DNA from: Latilactobacillus fuchuensis DSM 14340 = JCM 11249 | GTDB lineage: Bacteria > Bacillota > Bacilli > Lactobacillales > Lactobacillaceae | Reading direction: 5' to 3' | Assembly: GCF_000615805.1 (NCBI RefSeq) | Contig: NZ_BAMJ01000020.1 | Span: 1 to 44,136, forward strand | Length of the DNA: 44,136 nt | Part shown: positions 36,192 to 44,136 of the stretch, piece by piece | Layout: every line of letters starts with the position of its first letter | Position numbering within the stretch: the stretch's first letter is position 1 | The notes under the pieces: model-generated | Database searches by the model: none | Told to the model about the DNA's origin: nothing | Seen by the model: the letters and a program-made list of their open reading frames with translations, nothing else | Translations under genes and position numbers: made by a program

Positions 36192-37217
36192 TTATAGTCG
36201 GCGTGCAAAATCTGGTACATAATCCGTCAACTTGGTCACACGGACATGATCTCCTGGTTGGGGCGCTTGAATAAAGTAACCATTGCCAATATAAATCGCG
36301 ACATGGTGGGCGGTCCCGACGCCACCCCAGAAGAGTAAATCGGTGGGCTGTAAATCCTTCAAAGCAACGTCCTTCCCCAATTTACTCTGTTCTTGTGAGG
36401 TCCGTGGTAATTGTTGGCCATTTAGTGCAAAGACGTATTGCACTAAGCCGGAGCAATCGAACCCTTTTGGCGATGTCCCACCCCAGACGTAAGGGACCCC
36501 GATATATTTCAGGGTCGTTTTAACAATCGCGTTATTGCTGATGGCCGGATTACCGGTGGCTGCTTTTAAACCGACCTTATTGGCCGCCTCCGCCGCTGCT
36601 GCTTGAGCCGCTAACTCTGTCTTATACTTTGCTTGTAATTGCTTGAGTTGCGTATTAGCCGTTGTTTTCTGCTGATTGAGCGATGTTAGCGTTTCGGTAT
36701 TGGTTTTAGCTAACTCATTCAGTTTGGTTTGCTGACTTTCTAAGGTTTGTTTCTGTTTTGTGACCTGCTTGGCGAGGTCTTCTGTTTCCGTCGCATTTGA
36801 GACTTTAGCATCCATTAACCGGTCCATAATCGCGCCTTTTTGGAATAAATCCCCAAGGTTGCGACTGTCTAATAAACTATCAAGCATCGCCAAATTAAAA
36901 CTACTATCCTTAGCTTGCAGTTGTTGTAAGTTGCCTTCGATTAACTTAACTTGGGCCGTATAAGCGGCATTCGTTTGATCTAACGTCCCTTGCGTTGCTG
37001 TTATTTGCGTTTGTTTGGCTGTCATTTGGTTTTTCAATTGCTCAGCTGTCACGGTTAAATTACTAATATTATTATTGAGTTTAGATAAATCGGTCTGCGC
37101 CGTTTTGATTGCGGCTTGTGTCTCAACTGGTGTTGCATTGACTGTTTCCGAATGACTGATTAAGACGACCCCAGCCATTAACACCATTGTGATGACACTC
37201 ATTATTTTTTTAATCAT
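36192..37217 (-). CDS. Secreted NlpC/P60 peptidoglycan hydrolase
   Basis: Exported cell-wall endopeptidase, probably cutting gamma-D-Glu-diaminoacid bonds in stem peptides. I start at the ATG at 37217 (MIKKIMSVITMVLMAG) with GGGGAGTG upstream. This gives a clean signal peptide of about 28 residues ending near VNATP. A long coiled coil (residues 35-215, Gln/Thr/Lys-rich, PcsB-like) follows, then an Ala-rich linker. The C-terminal NlpC/P60 domain has YVWGGTSPKGFDCSGLVQYVF with the catalytic Cys and HHVAIYIGNGYFIQAP with the catalytic His. About 341 residues. It has its own promoter and stands alone. Confidence 0.93.
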   Translation of the reverse strand: MIKKIMSVITMVLMAGVVLISHSETVNATPVETQAAIKTAQTDLSKLNNNISNLTVTAEQLKNQMTAKQTQITATQGTLDQTNAAYTAQVKLIEGNLQQLQAKDSSFNLAMLDSLLDSRNLGDLFQKGAIMDRLMDAKVSNATETEDLAKQVTKQKQTLESQQTKLNELAKTNTETLTSLNQQKTTANTQLKQLQAKYKTELAAQAAAAEAANKVGLKAATGNPAISNNAIVKTTLKYIGVPYVWGGTSPKGFDCSGLVQYVFALNGQQLPRTSQEQSKLGKDVALKDLQPTDLLFWGGVGTAHHVAIYIGNGYFIQAPQPGDHVRVTKLTDYVPDFARRL

Positions 37218-37239
37218 TCTAGTATCACTCCCCACGCTC

Positions 37240-37268
37240 ATTATACTCAATATCCAAATAATTAACAG
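37240..37268 (-). promoter_or_regulatory. Promoter of the NlpC/P60 gene
   Basis: On the minus strand a perfect -10 TATAAT lies 17 bases after a weak -35 CTGTTA, with the start about 17 bases before the ATG. Confidence 0.55.
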
Positions 37269-37352
37269 GGTGTACGACTTATTGTCCCTCACTTATGATA
37301 TACGTTAAAATGATTCATATTTTTCGTTTGATTATAAAAATAAGGTGGTGAC

Positions 37353-37389
37353 TAAGTTATACTCGGAAGCTACCCGTGAGTTCTAGCAC
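37353..37389 (-). repeat. Truncated SHR left arm (end of the groEL array)
   Basis: On the minus strand GTGCTAGAACTCACGGGTAG then CTTCCGAGTATAAC; the element stops at its core. It closely resembles the left arm of 37656-37770. Confidence 0.75.
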
Positions 37390-37403
37390 TCTGATTCTAA
37401 AAC

Positions 37404-37518
37404 GTGCTTCTCGAATAGCCTTTTCCGGTTAACTAGAAAACAGGCATCATGGGTTAAAAACACCCACAATGCCTGTTTTCAGATTAATCCTCAAAGCCTA
37501 ACCCATTCGAGTCAGCAC
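37404..37518 (-). repeat. SHR unit G4 (complete)
   Basis: On the minus strand GTGCT...AGCAC, CTCGAAT with ATTCGAG, GGCTTTGAGGATTAATC and GTTAACCGGAAAAGGC. The inner stem AAAACAGGCAT is closed by ATGCCTGTTTT. Confidence 0.88.
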
Positions 37519-37530
37519 TCTCTCCAAAAC

Positions 37531-37643
37531 GTGCTTTTGGTTGCAACAACTTCCGCTTAATCTAAAATAGCGTATCATGACTTAAAATCGTCATAATACG
37601 CTATTTTTATTAATGCTCAGTTGCTAACCGCAACTAAAAGCAC
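37531..37643 (-). repeat. SHR unit G3 (complete)
   Basis: On the minus strand GTGCTTTTAGTTGC pairs with GCAACCAAAAGCAC, core AACTGAGCATTAA and ATTAAGCGGAAG, inner hairpin ATAGCGTATTATGAC...GTCATGATACGCTAT. Confidence 0.9.
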
Positions 37644-37655
37644 TCTGATTAAAAC

Positions 37656-37770
37656 GTGCAAGTGCTCACAGCTTCTTGTGCTTAGCTACGTTTCGCAAAC
37701 AAAGTCCACAAATCGGACTTTATTCACGGAACTAGGCTAATGCTCGGAAGCTACCCGTGAGCCCTAGCAC
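37656..37770 (-). repeat. SHR unit G2 (complete)
   Basis: On the minus strand GCTCAC pairs with GTGAGC, core GAGCATTAGCCTAG and CGTAGCTAAGCACAAG. The inner stem starts TTCCGTGAATAAAGTCC and keeps the three conserved wobble positions of its subtype. Confidence 0.87.
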
Positions 37771-37782
37771 TCTCTCCAAAAC

Positions 37783-37897
37783 GTGCCTCCTCAGCCAACT
37801 TCTTCCGTCTAGCTACAAATAAAAGCTTATGACCAAAGTTCAGGCCATAAGCTTTTATTTTAGGCTATACTCAGAAGCTAAACGGCTGAGTCAGCAC
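37783..37897 (-). repeat. SHR unit G1 (complete, directly after groEL)
   Basis: On the minus strand CTCAGCC pairs with GGCTGAG, core TGAGTATAGCCTA and GTAGCTAGACGGAAG. Inner hairpin AAATAAAAGCTTATGGCC, 8-base loop, then its complement with one G.U. It begins at the restored groEL stop as TAGAGTGCT. Confidence 0.9.
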
Positions 37898-37898
37898 T

Positions 37899-39538
<1,640 letters not shown>

Positions 39539-39572
39539 TCATTAAATATTTTTGTATCGATTTATATTTGAT

Positions 39573-39857
39573 TTATTCAACAATTGCCATGATATCTTTA
39601 GCGTGCAAGACTAAATATGAAGCGCCGGCATAGTCCACTTCTGAACCGGCATATTTGTCATAAAGGACTTCATCGTCCACTTTAACGGATAATGGAATTC
39701 GTTGGCCGTCATTAGTGAGCGTTCCTTCACCTACTGCAACAACTTTACCAGTTTGTGGTTTTTGCTTCGCATTGCTAGCTAACACAATGCCACCAACGGT
39801 TTGTTCTTCTTCGTCTTTAACTGCGATAATCACGCGATCTTCTAATGGTTTTAACAC
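39573..39857 (-). CDS. groES: Co-chaperonin GroES
   Basis: Heptameric lid of the GroEL chamber. The 94 residues start [38 protein letters not shown] and include the mobile loop GGIVLAS and [11 protein letters not shown]. The start codon is GTG, behind GGAGGG at seven bases. It is first in the groES-groEL operon under a CIRCE operator. Divergent to it is a CPBP protease gene, an arrangement also known from Bacillus (ydiL next to groES). Confidence 0.97.
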   Translation of the reverse strand: MLKPLEDRVIIAVKDEEEQTVGGIVLASNAKQKPQTGKVVAVGEGTLTNDGQRIPLSVKVDDEVLYDKYAGSEVDYAGASYLVLHAKDIMAIVE

Positions 39858-39885
39858 TTAAAATCCCTCCATCAATTTTTCTTTT

Positions 39886-39912
39886 TTAGCACTCGATTAA
39901 CACAAGTGCTAA
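39886..39912 (-). promoter_or_regulatory. CIRCE operator of groESL
   Basis: TTAGCACTC, nine bases, then AAGTGCTAA: one mismatch to the HrcA-binding CIRCE consensus. It lies in the transcribed leader just after the -10. Confidence 0.95.
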
Positions 39913-39923
39913 TTACATTTTTT

Positions 39924-39951
39924 ATCATAGCATTTTCTCAGAACATTGCAA
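39924..39951 (-). promoter_or_regulatory. Promoter of groESL
   Basis: On the minus strand TTGCAA and TATGAT are 16 bases apart, directly upstream of CIRCE. Confidence 0.75.
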
Positions 39952-39959
39952 GTATTTTG

Positions 39960-39985
39960 CTGGCACTTTGCATTTCGAGTGCTAA
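39960..39985. promoter_or_regulatory. Degenerate second CIRCE-like element
   Basis: CTGGCACTT, eight bases, then a perfect half-site GAGTGCTAA. The spacer is one base short and the left arm has mismatches. It overlaps the candidate promoter of the divergent CPBP gene. Confidence 0.5.
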
Positions 39986-39996
39986 TACGCTAAACT
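39968..39996 (+). promoter_or_regulatory. Candidate promoter of the CPBP gene
   Basis: TTGCAT and TAAACT are separated by 17 bases. It lies inside and just past the degenerate CIRCE-like element. Confidence 0.45.
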
Positions 39997-40027
39997 ATTG
40001 TCACATCAACCTTTGAGGAGATACTCA

Positions 40028-40660
40028 ATGACTTTATACAAACAAAATTTTAGAATTATTTTAACTTATTTAATCGTGCTCGTCTTACCGAGTGCTTGTG
40101 CGCAACTTTTCAAGCTAACACCGCAAATTTTCTTGTTGACGACTATCTTTGATTTACTAGGGGCGCTTGGCTTATTAGTCTTCAATCGACGCCGGACGGC
40201 TAATTCATTGGAATATCATCCCGCCCCCCTTAAAACGATTATCATGTGGGGCATCAGCGGCATTTTATTAACCTTACTCGTTCAAGTCTTGGCCGGGATT
40301 GTGGACCATCTGATTTTCAAGAATTCGGCTAACTCGTTAAACACGATTACGTTAATGACTGCTATGCGCCAACAACCTTGGCTCATTTTAGCCGTCACGA
40401 TTGCCGCACCTGTGATGGAAGAAATTGTTTTTCGCGGGGCCATCTTCGGCGGTTTGTCCGGTACGATTAACCCGCTTTGGGCCGCTTTAATTTCTAGCTT
40501 GCTATTTAGTTTACTGCACCAAGACGGTCATCTGATTATTTACGCGGCCATTGGTTTGTTTCTGTGCTGGCTCTACCGTAAGACCGGCTCGCTATACACG
40601 ACGATTATCAGTCACGCTGGTATGAATCTGCTCGTAACGTTAACGTATCTATTGCGTTAA
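40028..40660 (+). CDS. CPBP family intramembrane metalloprotease
   Basis: Membrane protease of the CAAX/CPBP (abortive infection) family, about 210 residues. Hydrophobic segments lie near 10-28, 35-50, 70-95, 115-130, 150-165 and 170-185. The catalytic EExxxR is seen in VMEEIVFRGAIFGG near residue 135, followed by LLHQDGHLI and ISHAGMNLL supplying His. The ATG at 40028 (MTLYKQNF) is chosen for GAGGAG seven bases upstream; the open frame extends 30 bases further. Its place beside groESL matches Bacillus ydiL. The substrate is unknown. It converges with rex across a bidirectional terminator. Confidence 0.9.
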   Translation: MTLYKQNFRIILTYLIVLVLPSACAQLFKLTPQIFLLTTIFDLLGALGLLVFNRRRTANSLEYHPAPLKTIIMWGISGILLTLLVQVLAGIVDHLIFKNSANSLNTITLMTAMRQQPWLILAVTIAAPVMEEIVFRGAIFGGLSGTINPLWAALISSLLFSLLHQDGHLIIYAAIGLFLCWLYRKTGSLYTTIISHAGMNLLVTLTYLLR

Positions 40661-40661
40661 A

Positions 40662-40717
40662 AAAATAGCGTCTAAGCAAGCTACCTAATGCTGGATAACT
40701 TGTTTAAACGCTATTTT
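40662..40717. terminator. Bidirectional terminator between CPBP gene and rex
   Basis: AAAATAGCGT (40662-40671) and ACGCTATTTT (40708-40717) form the outer stem, AAGCAAG and CTTGTTT extend it inward. Both strands end in T-runs. Confidence 0.8.
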
Positions 40718-40725
40718 AAAGTCGC

Positions 40726-41376
40726 TTATTGTTCTGTTTTGGTTTCGTCGTTATAATTATCTAAGAAATAAATTAACGTTTGCAATTCTTTGGCTAAATC
40801 GACGTTTTGAATCCGAATACCCGTTGGCACTGAAATTCGAATTGGGGTAAAGTTCATAATCCCTTTGATCCCAGCTTCAACTAAATCGTCCGTTACTTTT
40901 TGAGCGACATCGATTGGCACCGTTAGAATCACGATTTCAATTTGTTGGTTTTTTAATTCTTCAACCATTTCAGCCATTGGGTAAACTGGTACGCCCGTTT
41001 GAATCGTGCCGATTAATTCTTCTTTAACGTCAAAAGCGGCGCTGATCCGAATATTATTGGTTTGACGGAAATTATAATTTAGTAAAGCGTGCCCTAAATT
41101 ACCAACCCCAATCAAAGCAACGTTTGTTAAACGGTCTTGATTCAAAGTCTTTTTAAAGAAATTTAACAATGATTCTACATCATAACCATAACCACGTTTA
41201 CCTAGCGCCCCGAAATATGAAAAATCGCGACGAATCGTTGCACTATCCACTTTAACTGCTTCAGATAGTTCGGTAGATGAAATTTTTGCCGTGCCTGCAT
41301 TATTCAAAAAATTCAAATAGCGATAATATAAAGGTAAACGTTTCGCTGTGGCTCTTGGAATTTTATTTTCAGCCAT
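40726..41376 (-). CDS. rex: Redox-sensing transcriptional repressor Rex
   Basis: NADH-sensing repressor: it binds operators when NADH is low and lets go when NADH rises. The N-terminal winged helix (residues 1-80) has [38 protein letters not shown]. The Rossmann domain starts [16 protein letters not shown] with GxGxxG, then AAFDV. The C-terminal swapped helix follows. 216 residues, intact. Likely target in this window: the adhE promoter with two Rex-like sites. Its own promoter region carries TTGTGA half-sites, so autoregulation is possible. Order ABC-F, rex, CPBP, groESL resembles the Bacillus ydi region. Confidence 0.97.
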   Translation of the reverse strand: MAENKIPRATAKRLPLYYRYLNFLNNAGTAKISSTELSEAVKVDSATIRRDFSYFGALGKRGYGYDVESLLNFFKKTLNQDRLTNVALIGVGNLGHALLNYNFRQTNNIRISAAFDVKEELIGTIQTGVPVYPMAEMVEELKNQQIEIVILTVPIDVAQKVTDDLVEAGIKGIMNFTPIRISVPTGIRIQNVDLAKELQTLIYFLDNYNDETKTEQ

Positions 41377-41430
41377 TTTGGAACCTCCGTTTATTTTTGC
41401 TTGTGAAATTTAGCGTTGTACGCTATTGAA

Positions 41431-41459
41431 ATCATACTGAATTTTCTTGTGAAAAGCAA
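41431..41459 (-). promoter_or_regulatory. Promoter of rex
   Basis: On the minus strand TTGCTT and TATGAT are 17 bases apart. A TTCACAA half-site lies in the spacer, another at 41401-41407, and TAGCGTTGTACGCTA (41411-41425) is a perfect small palindrome near the start point. Confidence 0.65.
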
Positions 41460-41490
41460 TTAATTTACAATTTCACCAGTCAAACCTTTA

Positions 41491-41503
41491 AATCTGTTAT
41501 GAT
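41491..41503 (+). promoter_or_regulatory. Extended -10 promoter of the ABC-F gene
   Basis: CTGTTATGAT has TGn before TATGAT; no good -35 is visible. The start would be about 60 bases before the GTG codon. Confidence 0.4.
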
Positions 41504-41572
41504 AAGTAAAGTTGCCCCACTAATTTCTTAAAATGAAGCCCTTTAAACCACCATACGAAAGGAATTTTTATC

Positions 41573-43513
41573 GTGATATTACTACAAGTTCAACAAGTTG
41601 CTCGCCATTTCGGTGGCGATTATTTATTCAAAAATGCTCAATTAGAAGTCCAAGACCACGCCCGAGTCGCTTTAGTCGGCCCGAACGGTGCTGGTAAATC
41701 AACACTCCTTAAAATGATTGCCGGTATCACCACGCCCGATGACGGTCAAATTATTCTGGGTAAAAATGTGCAAGTCGGCTACCTCGCCCAAGACAGTGGT
41801 CTCAGTTCAGAACGGACAATTTACGCTGAAATGTTAACCATCTTTGAACCGTTACGTCAAATGGAACAACAAATGCACACGTTGGAAGCGGCCATTGCTG
41901 ATTCGAGTACTGACCATACAAATGCTGACTACGCTGATTTGTTGAAACGTTATGATCAAATTCAACACGATTTCACAGAAGCTAACGGTTATGGTTACGA
42001 AGCCGAAATTCGTGGTGTGCTCCACGGTTTCCAATTTCCAGAAGAAACGTTTGAAAAACCAATCAGTACGCTTTCTGGTGGCGAACGCTCCCGTCTCGCA
42101 CTTGCTAAGTTATTGTTAGCAAAAAAAGACGTCTTAATCTTGGACGAACCCACCAACCATTTGGATATCGAAACCTTAACTTGGTTAGAAAATTATCTAC
42201 AAACTTACCCCGGCGCCTTACTAACGGTTTCCCATGACCGTTACTTCCTCGATAAAATTACCAAAGAAGTTTACGATATGAGCCGCCATACATTAACGCA
42301 TTACACCGGCAATTACAGTCATTTCTTAACCTTAAAGGCCGATAACCTAACGTTAGAATGGAAAGCCTTCGAAAAACAACAAGCCGAAATTGAAAAATTA
42401 CAAACGTTCGTCGACAAAAACATTGTCCGTGCTAGCTCGACCAAACAAGCTCAGAGTCGGCGTAAACAACTCGAAAAAATGGATAAACTGGATCGACCGC
42501 AAAATGATGCCGCTAAAATCCATTTCCATTTTGAAACGGAACAACCGAGTGGTAATGAAGTTTTAAAAGTCACTGAGGCAGCGGTTGGCTACGAACCCGA
42601 CAAAATTATGGTTGAACCGATTAATTTCGAAGTTAACCGTCAAGAACGACTAGCGATTATTGGCCCCAACGGGATTGGCAAATCGACCCTCCTCAAAAGT
42701 GTGCTCCACAAAATTCCGTTTATCAAAGGTCAAGAAAAATTAGGCAGTAACGTGTCTGTCGGTTATTACGATCAAGAACAGCGAAACCTACACGCTAACA
42801 AAACTGTCTTAGAAGAACTGTGGGACGATCACCGGACTACGCCCGAAAAAGAAATTCGAACGTTACTCGGAAGTTTCCTATTCAGTGGCGACGACGTTTT
42901 AAAAGTCGTTTCACAATTAAGTGGTGGTGAAAAAGCCCGCCTACTATTGACTAAATTGGCGATGAATCACGATAACTTCCTGATCATGGATGAACCGACT
43001 AACCATTTAGATATTGATAGTAAGGAAGTCCTCGAAACAGCCTTACGTGACTTTAATGGCACCGTCCTGTTCGTTTCCCATGACCGCTATTTCATCAACC
43101 AAGTCGCGACCGGCATTATTGAATTATCCGATACCGGCAGCAAACGGTATTTGGGCGATTACGATTATTATCTGGCCAAAAAAGCGGAGGAAGAAGCGTT
43201 CGCCGCCGCTGATACGCCAACAACCACCACTCAAGCAATCGTCACTGCACAAGACGGTTACAAGGCTAGCAAAGAAACCCAACGCGCCCAACGCAAATTG
43301 GCCCGTTTAGTGGAACAGCTTGAAAATCAAATGGGCGAGTTAGAACAACAAGCCACCGACATCCAAGAAGAAATGGCCCAAAGTGAGACGATTACTAAAC
43401 CATTGGTCCTTCAAGAATTACAACAAAAACTCGAAACGGTTCAAGCCCAATTAGCCCAAACTGAAACTGAATGGGAAGAACAAGCCCTTGCACTTGAAGG
43501 TTTGTCTGACTAA
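41573..43513 (+). CDS. ABC-F family ATPase (YdiF-like)
   Basis: Cytoplasmic ribosome-associated ATPase with two ABC domains and no membrane part. The first domain has GPNGAGKSTLLK near residue 37, LSGGERSRLALAKLL and LILDEPTNHLDIETL. The interdomain linker (about 235-320) is helical and basic. The second domain has GPNGIGKSTLLK near 360, LSGGEKARLLLTKLA and FLIMDEPTNHLDIDSKEVLE. The C-terminal extension (about 555-646) is a coiled coil. 646 residues. The start codon is GTG behind AAAGGA. The place beside rex matches Bacillus ydiF. It is more likely a translation factor than a drug exporter; antibiotic protection cannot be read from sequence. Confidence 0.93.
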   Translation: MILLQVQQVARHFGGDYLFKNAQLEVQDHARVALVGPNGAGKSTLLKMIAGITTPDDGQIILGKNVQVGYLAQDSGLSSERTIYAEMLTIFEPLRQMEQQMHTLEAAIADSSTDHTNADYADLLKRYDQIQHDFTEANGYGYEAEIRGVLHGFQFPEETFEKPISTLSGGERSRLALAKLLLAKKDVLILDEPTNHLDIETLTWLENYLQTYPGALLTVSHDRYFLDKITKEVYDMSRHTLTHYTGNYSHFLTLKADNLTLEWKAFEKQQAEIEKLQTFVDKNIVRASSTKQAQSRRKQLEKMDKLDRPQNDAAKIHFHFETEQPSGNEVLKVTEAAVGYEPDKIMVEPINFEVNRQERLAIIGPNGIGKSTLLKSVLHKIPFIKGQEKLGSNVSVGYYDQEQRNLHANKTVLEELWDDHRTTPEKEIRTLLGSFLFSGDDVLKVVSQLSGGEKARLLLTKLAMNHDNFLIMDEPTNHLDIDSKEVLETALRDFNGTVLFVSHDRYFINQVATGIIELSDTGSKRYLGDYDYYLAKKAEEEAFAAADTPTTTTQAIVTAQDGYKASKETQRAQRKLARLVEQLENQMGELEQQATDIQEEMAQSETITKPLVLQELQQKLETVQAQLAQTETEWEEQALALEGLSD

Positions 43514-43528
43514 AAAAGCGCGAACACA

Positions 43529-43565
43529 AAAATGGTTGAGCCCAGACATTGGGTTCAACCATTTT
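43529..43565. terminator. Convergent terminator between ABC-F and PTS IIB
   Basis: AAAATGGTTGAGCCC (43529-43543) and GGGTTCAACCATTTT (43551-43565) pair throughout with one wobble. Confidence 0.85.
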
Positions 43566-43604
43566 AATTTATGATTAACTGTGTGAGGTCACAGCTAATT
43601 AAGC

Positions 43605-43922
43605 TTATTTGATTAAAGCTAATCCTTGTTTCAAGACAGTTGCGCCGTCCATCATACCGTAAGATTTCATATCAATGACTTCAACGCCGATGCCTTTAGG
43701 AGCCAATTTTTCTTTGAATTGACCTTCCATGAAACGAACTTGAGGTCCTAATAAGACGCAGCTAATGTTTTTAGATTCTAATTGATTGTCTGCATCTGAT
43801 GCACCAGTTGCAAAGATTTCAACTTCAATACCTTGTTCTTCAGCTGCTTTTTGCATTTTTGTCACTAATAAACTCGTTGACATCCCTGCTGCACAACATA
43901 ACATGATTGTTTTTTCTGCCAT
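43605..43922 (-). CDS. PTS lactose/cellobiose-family IIB subunit
   Basis: Phosphotransfer subunit of a sugar PTS. It takes phosphate from IIA on a cysteine and passes it to sugar bound by IIC. The 105 residues have the CelB-type opening IMLCCAAGMSTSLLVTKM, with the catalytic Cys10 and its P-loop. CVLLGPQVRFM and the MDGATVLKQGLALI end are also typical. It stands alone here: no IIA, IIC or phospho-glycosidase on either side in the window, so it may complete a system encoded elsewhere. The promoter spacer contains a cre-like site, so CcpA repression by preferred sugars is likely. Confidence 0.94.
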   Translation of the reverse strand: MAEKTIMLCCAAGMSTSLLVTKMQKAAEEQGIEVEIFATGASDADNQLESKNISCVLLGPQVRFMEGQFKEKLAPKGIGVEVIDMKSYGMMDGATVLKQGLALIK

Positions 43923-43977
43923 AATAAAATTACCCCTTAAGTTTTAGTTTCGAATTGATAGAAAGAACGCAACTTCT

Positions 43978-43991
43978 TAAAAGCGTTTTCA
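43978..43991 (-). promoter_or_regulatory. cre-like site in the PTS IIB leader
   Basis: On the minus strand TGAAAACGCTTTTA, one mismatch to the TGWAANCGNTNWCA consensus. It lies about 15 bases past the -10. Confidence 0.6.
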
Positions 43992-44005
43992 ATTTCTATA
44001 TTTTT

Positions 44006-44034
44006 AGTATAAGCGCTTTCTTTATTTTTGTCAA
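44006..44034 (-). promoter_or_regulatory. Promoter of the PTS IIB gene with embedded cre
   Basis: On the minus strand a near-ideal TTGACA and TATACT are 17 bases apart. The spacer contains GAAAGCGCTTATA, a second cre-like sequence, so CcpA would compete directly with RNA polymerase. Confidence 0.8.
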
Positions 44035-44125
44035 ATAATTGTTATTTAAAATATAAACAGCCCTAATCCTAAGCAGTACAACGATTATTCAATAAAATCA
44101 TCCGTTATTTTATTAGCTGAAAATA

Positions 44126-44136
44126 AAAAAGAGGTG
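44126..44136 (+). other. Ribosome binding site at the window edge
   Basis: AAAAAGAGGTG ends the window. It probably serves a plus-strand gene that starts just outside. Confidence 0.4.

Overview
The window is a low-GC Firmicute chromosome segment. Gene content, gene order and protein style point to a lactic acid bacterium, most likely the Latilactobacillus sakei/curvatus group (an inference from recognised families, not from a search). It is mainly housekeeping sequence. I see no rRNA, tRNA, CRISPR array, prophage or intact insertion sequence. Almost everything is on the minus strand; the plus-strand genes are rnhC, a CPBP membrane protease and an ABC-F ATPase.

Layout. 1-4.5 kb: trxA, mutS2 and cvpA (minus), with rnhC (plus) divergent from cvpA. 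4.45-5.33 kb: a gene-free block of hairpin repeats. 5.3-9.6 kb: the ireB(yrzL)-ruvX-yrzB operon, then alaS behind an alanine T-box leader. 9.6-17.7 kb: an unrecognised protein, DEAD-box helicase CshB, NrnA, a YtoI-like regulator, dinB, zwf and an MntR-type regulator. 17.8-21.2 kb: repeats, then adhE with a promoter flanked by two Rex-like operators, then more repeats. 21.2-29.6 kb: yajC, tgt, a probable structured RNA locus, a GNAT gene, queA, ruvB, ruvA, a LOG-family gene, maf and mutL. 29.6-33.9 kb: repeats, mutS, ymcA and ymdB. 34.1-37.2 kb: a KimA-type potassium transporter and an NlpC/P60 hydrolase. 37.3-41.4 kb: repeats, groEL-groES with CIRCE, the divergent CPBP gene, and rex. 41.5-44.1 kb: an ABC-F ATPase and an orphan PTS IIB gene with a cre-bearing promoter.

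Most notable is a family of about 112-115 bp hairpin repeats, called SHR here: 15 complete and at least 7 partial or rearranged copies, in tandem arrays directly behind gene 3' ends. Behind five genes (rnhC, yrzB, adhE, mutS, groEL) the element's first bases supply the stop codon (TGA-GTGCT, TAGAGTGCT or TAGAGCGCT). Orientation always follows the upstream gene. The two outer boxes co-vary and G.U pairs form only on the transcribed strand, so the elements look like 3'-UTR RNA structures. Some copies are nested, duplicated head to tail or collided head to head.

The reading frames of mutS2, rnhC, nrnA, ytoI, adhE, tgt, queA (twice), ruvA, ymcA and the groEL 3' end are each broken by a missing base or two. 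Every fault is a loss and conserved protein resumes immediately, so sequence or assembly error is much more likely than ten real pseudogenes. Those genes are annotated at full span.
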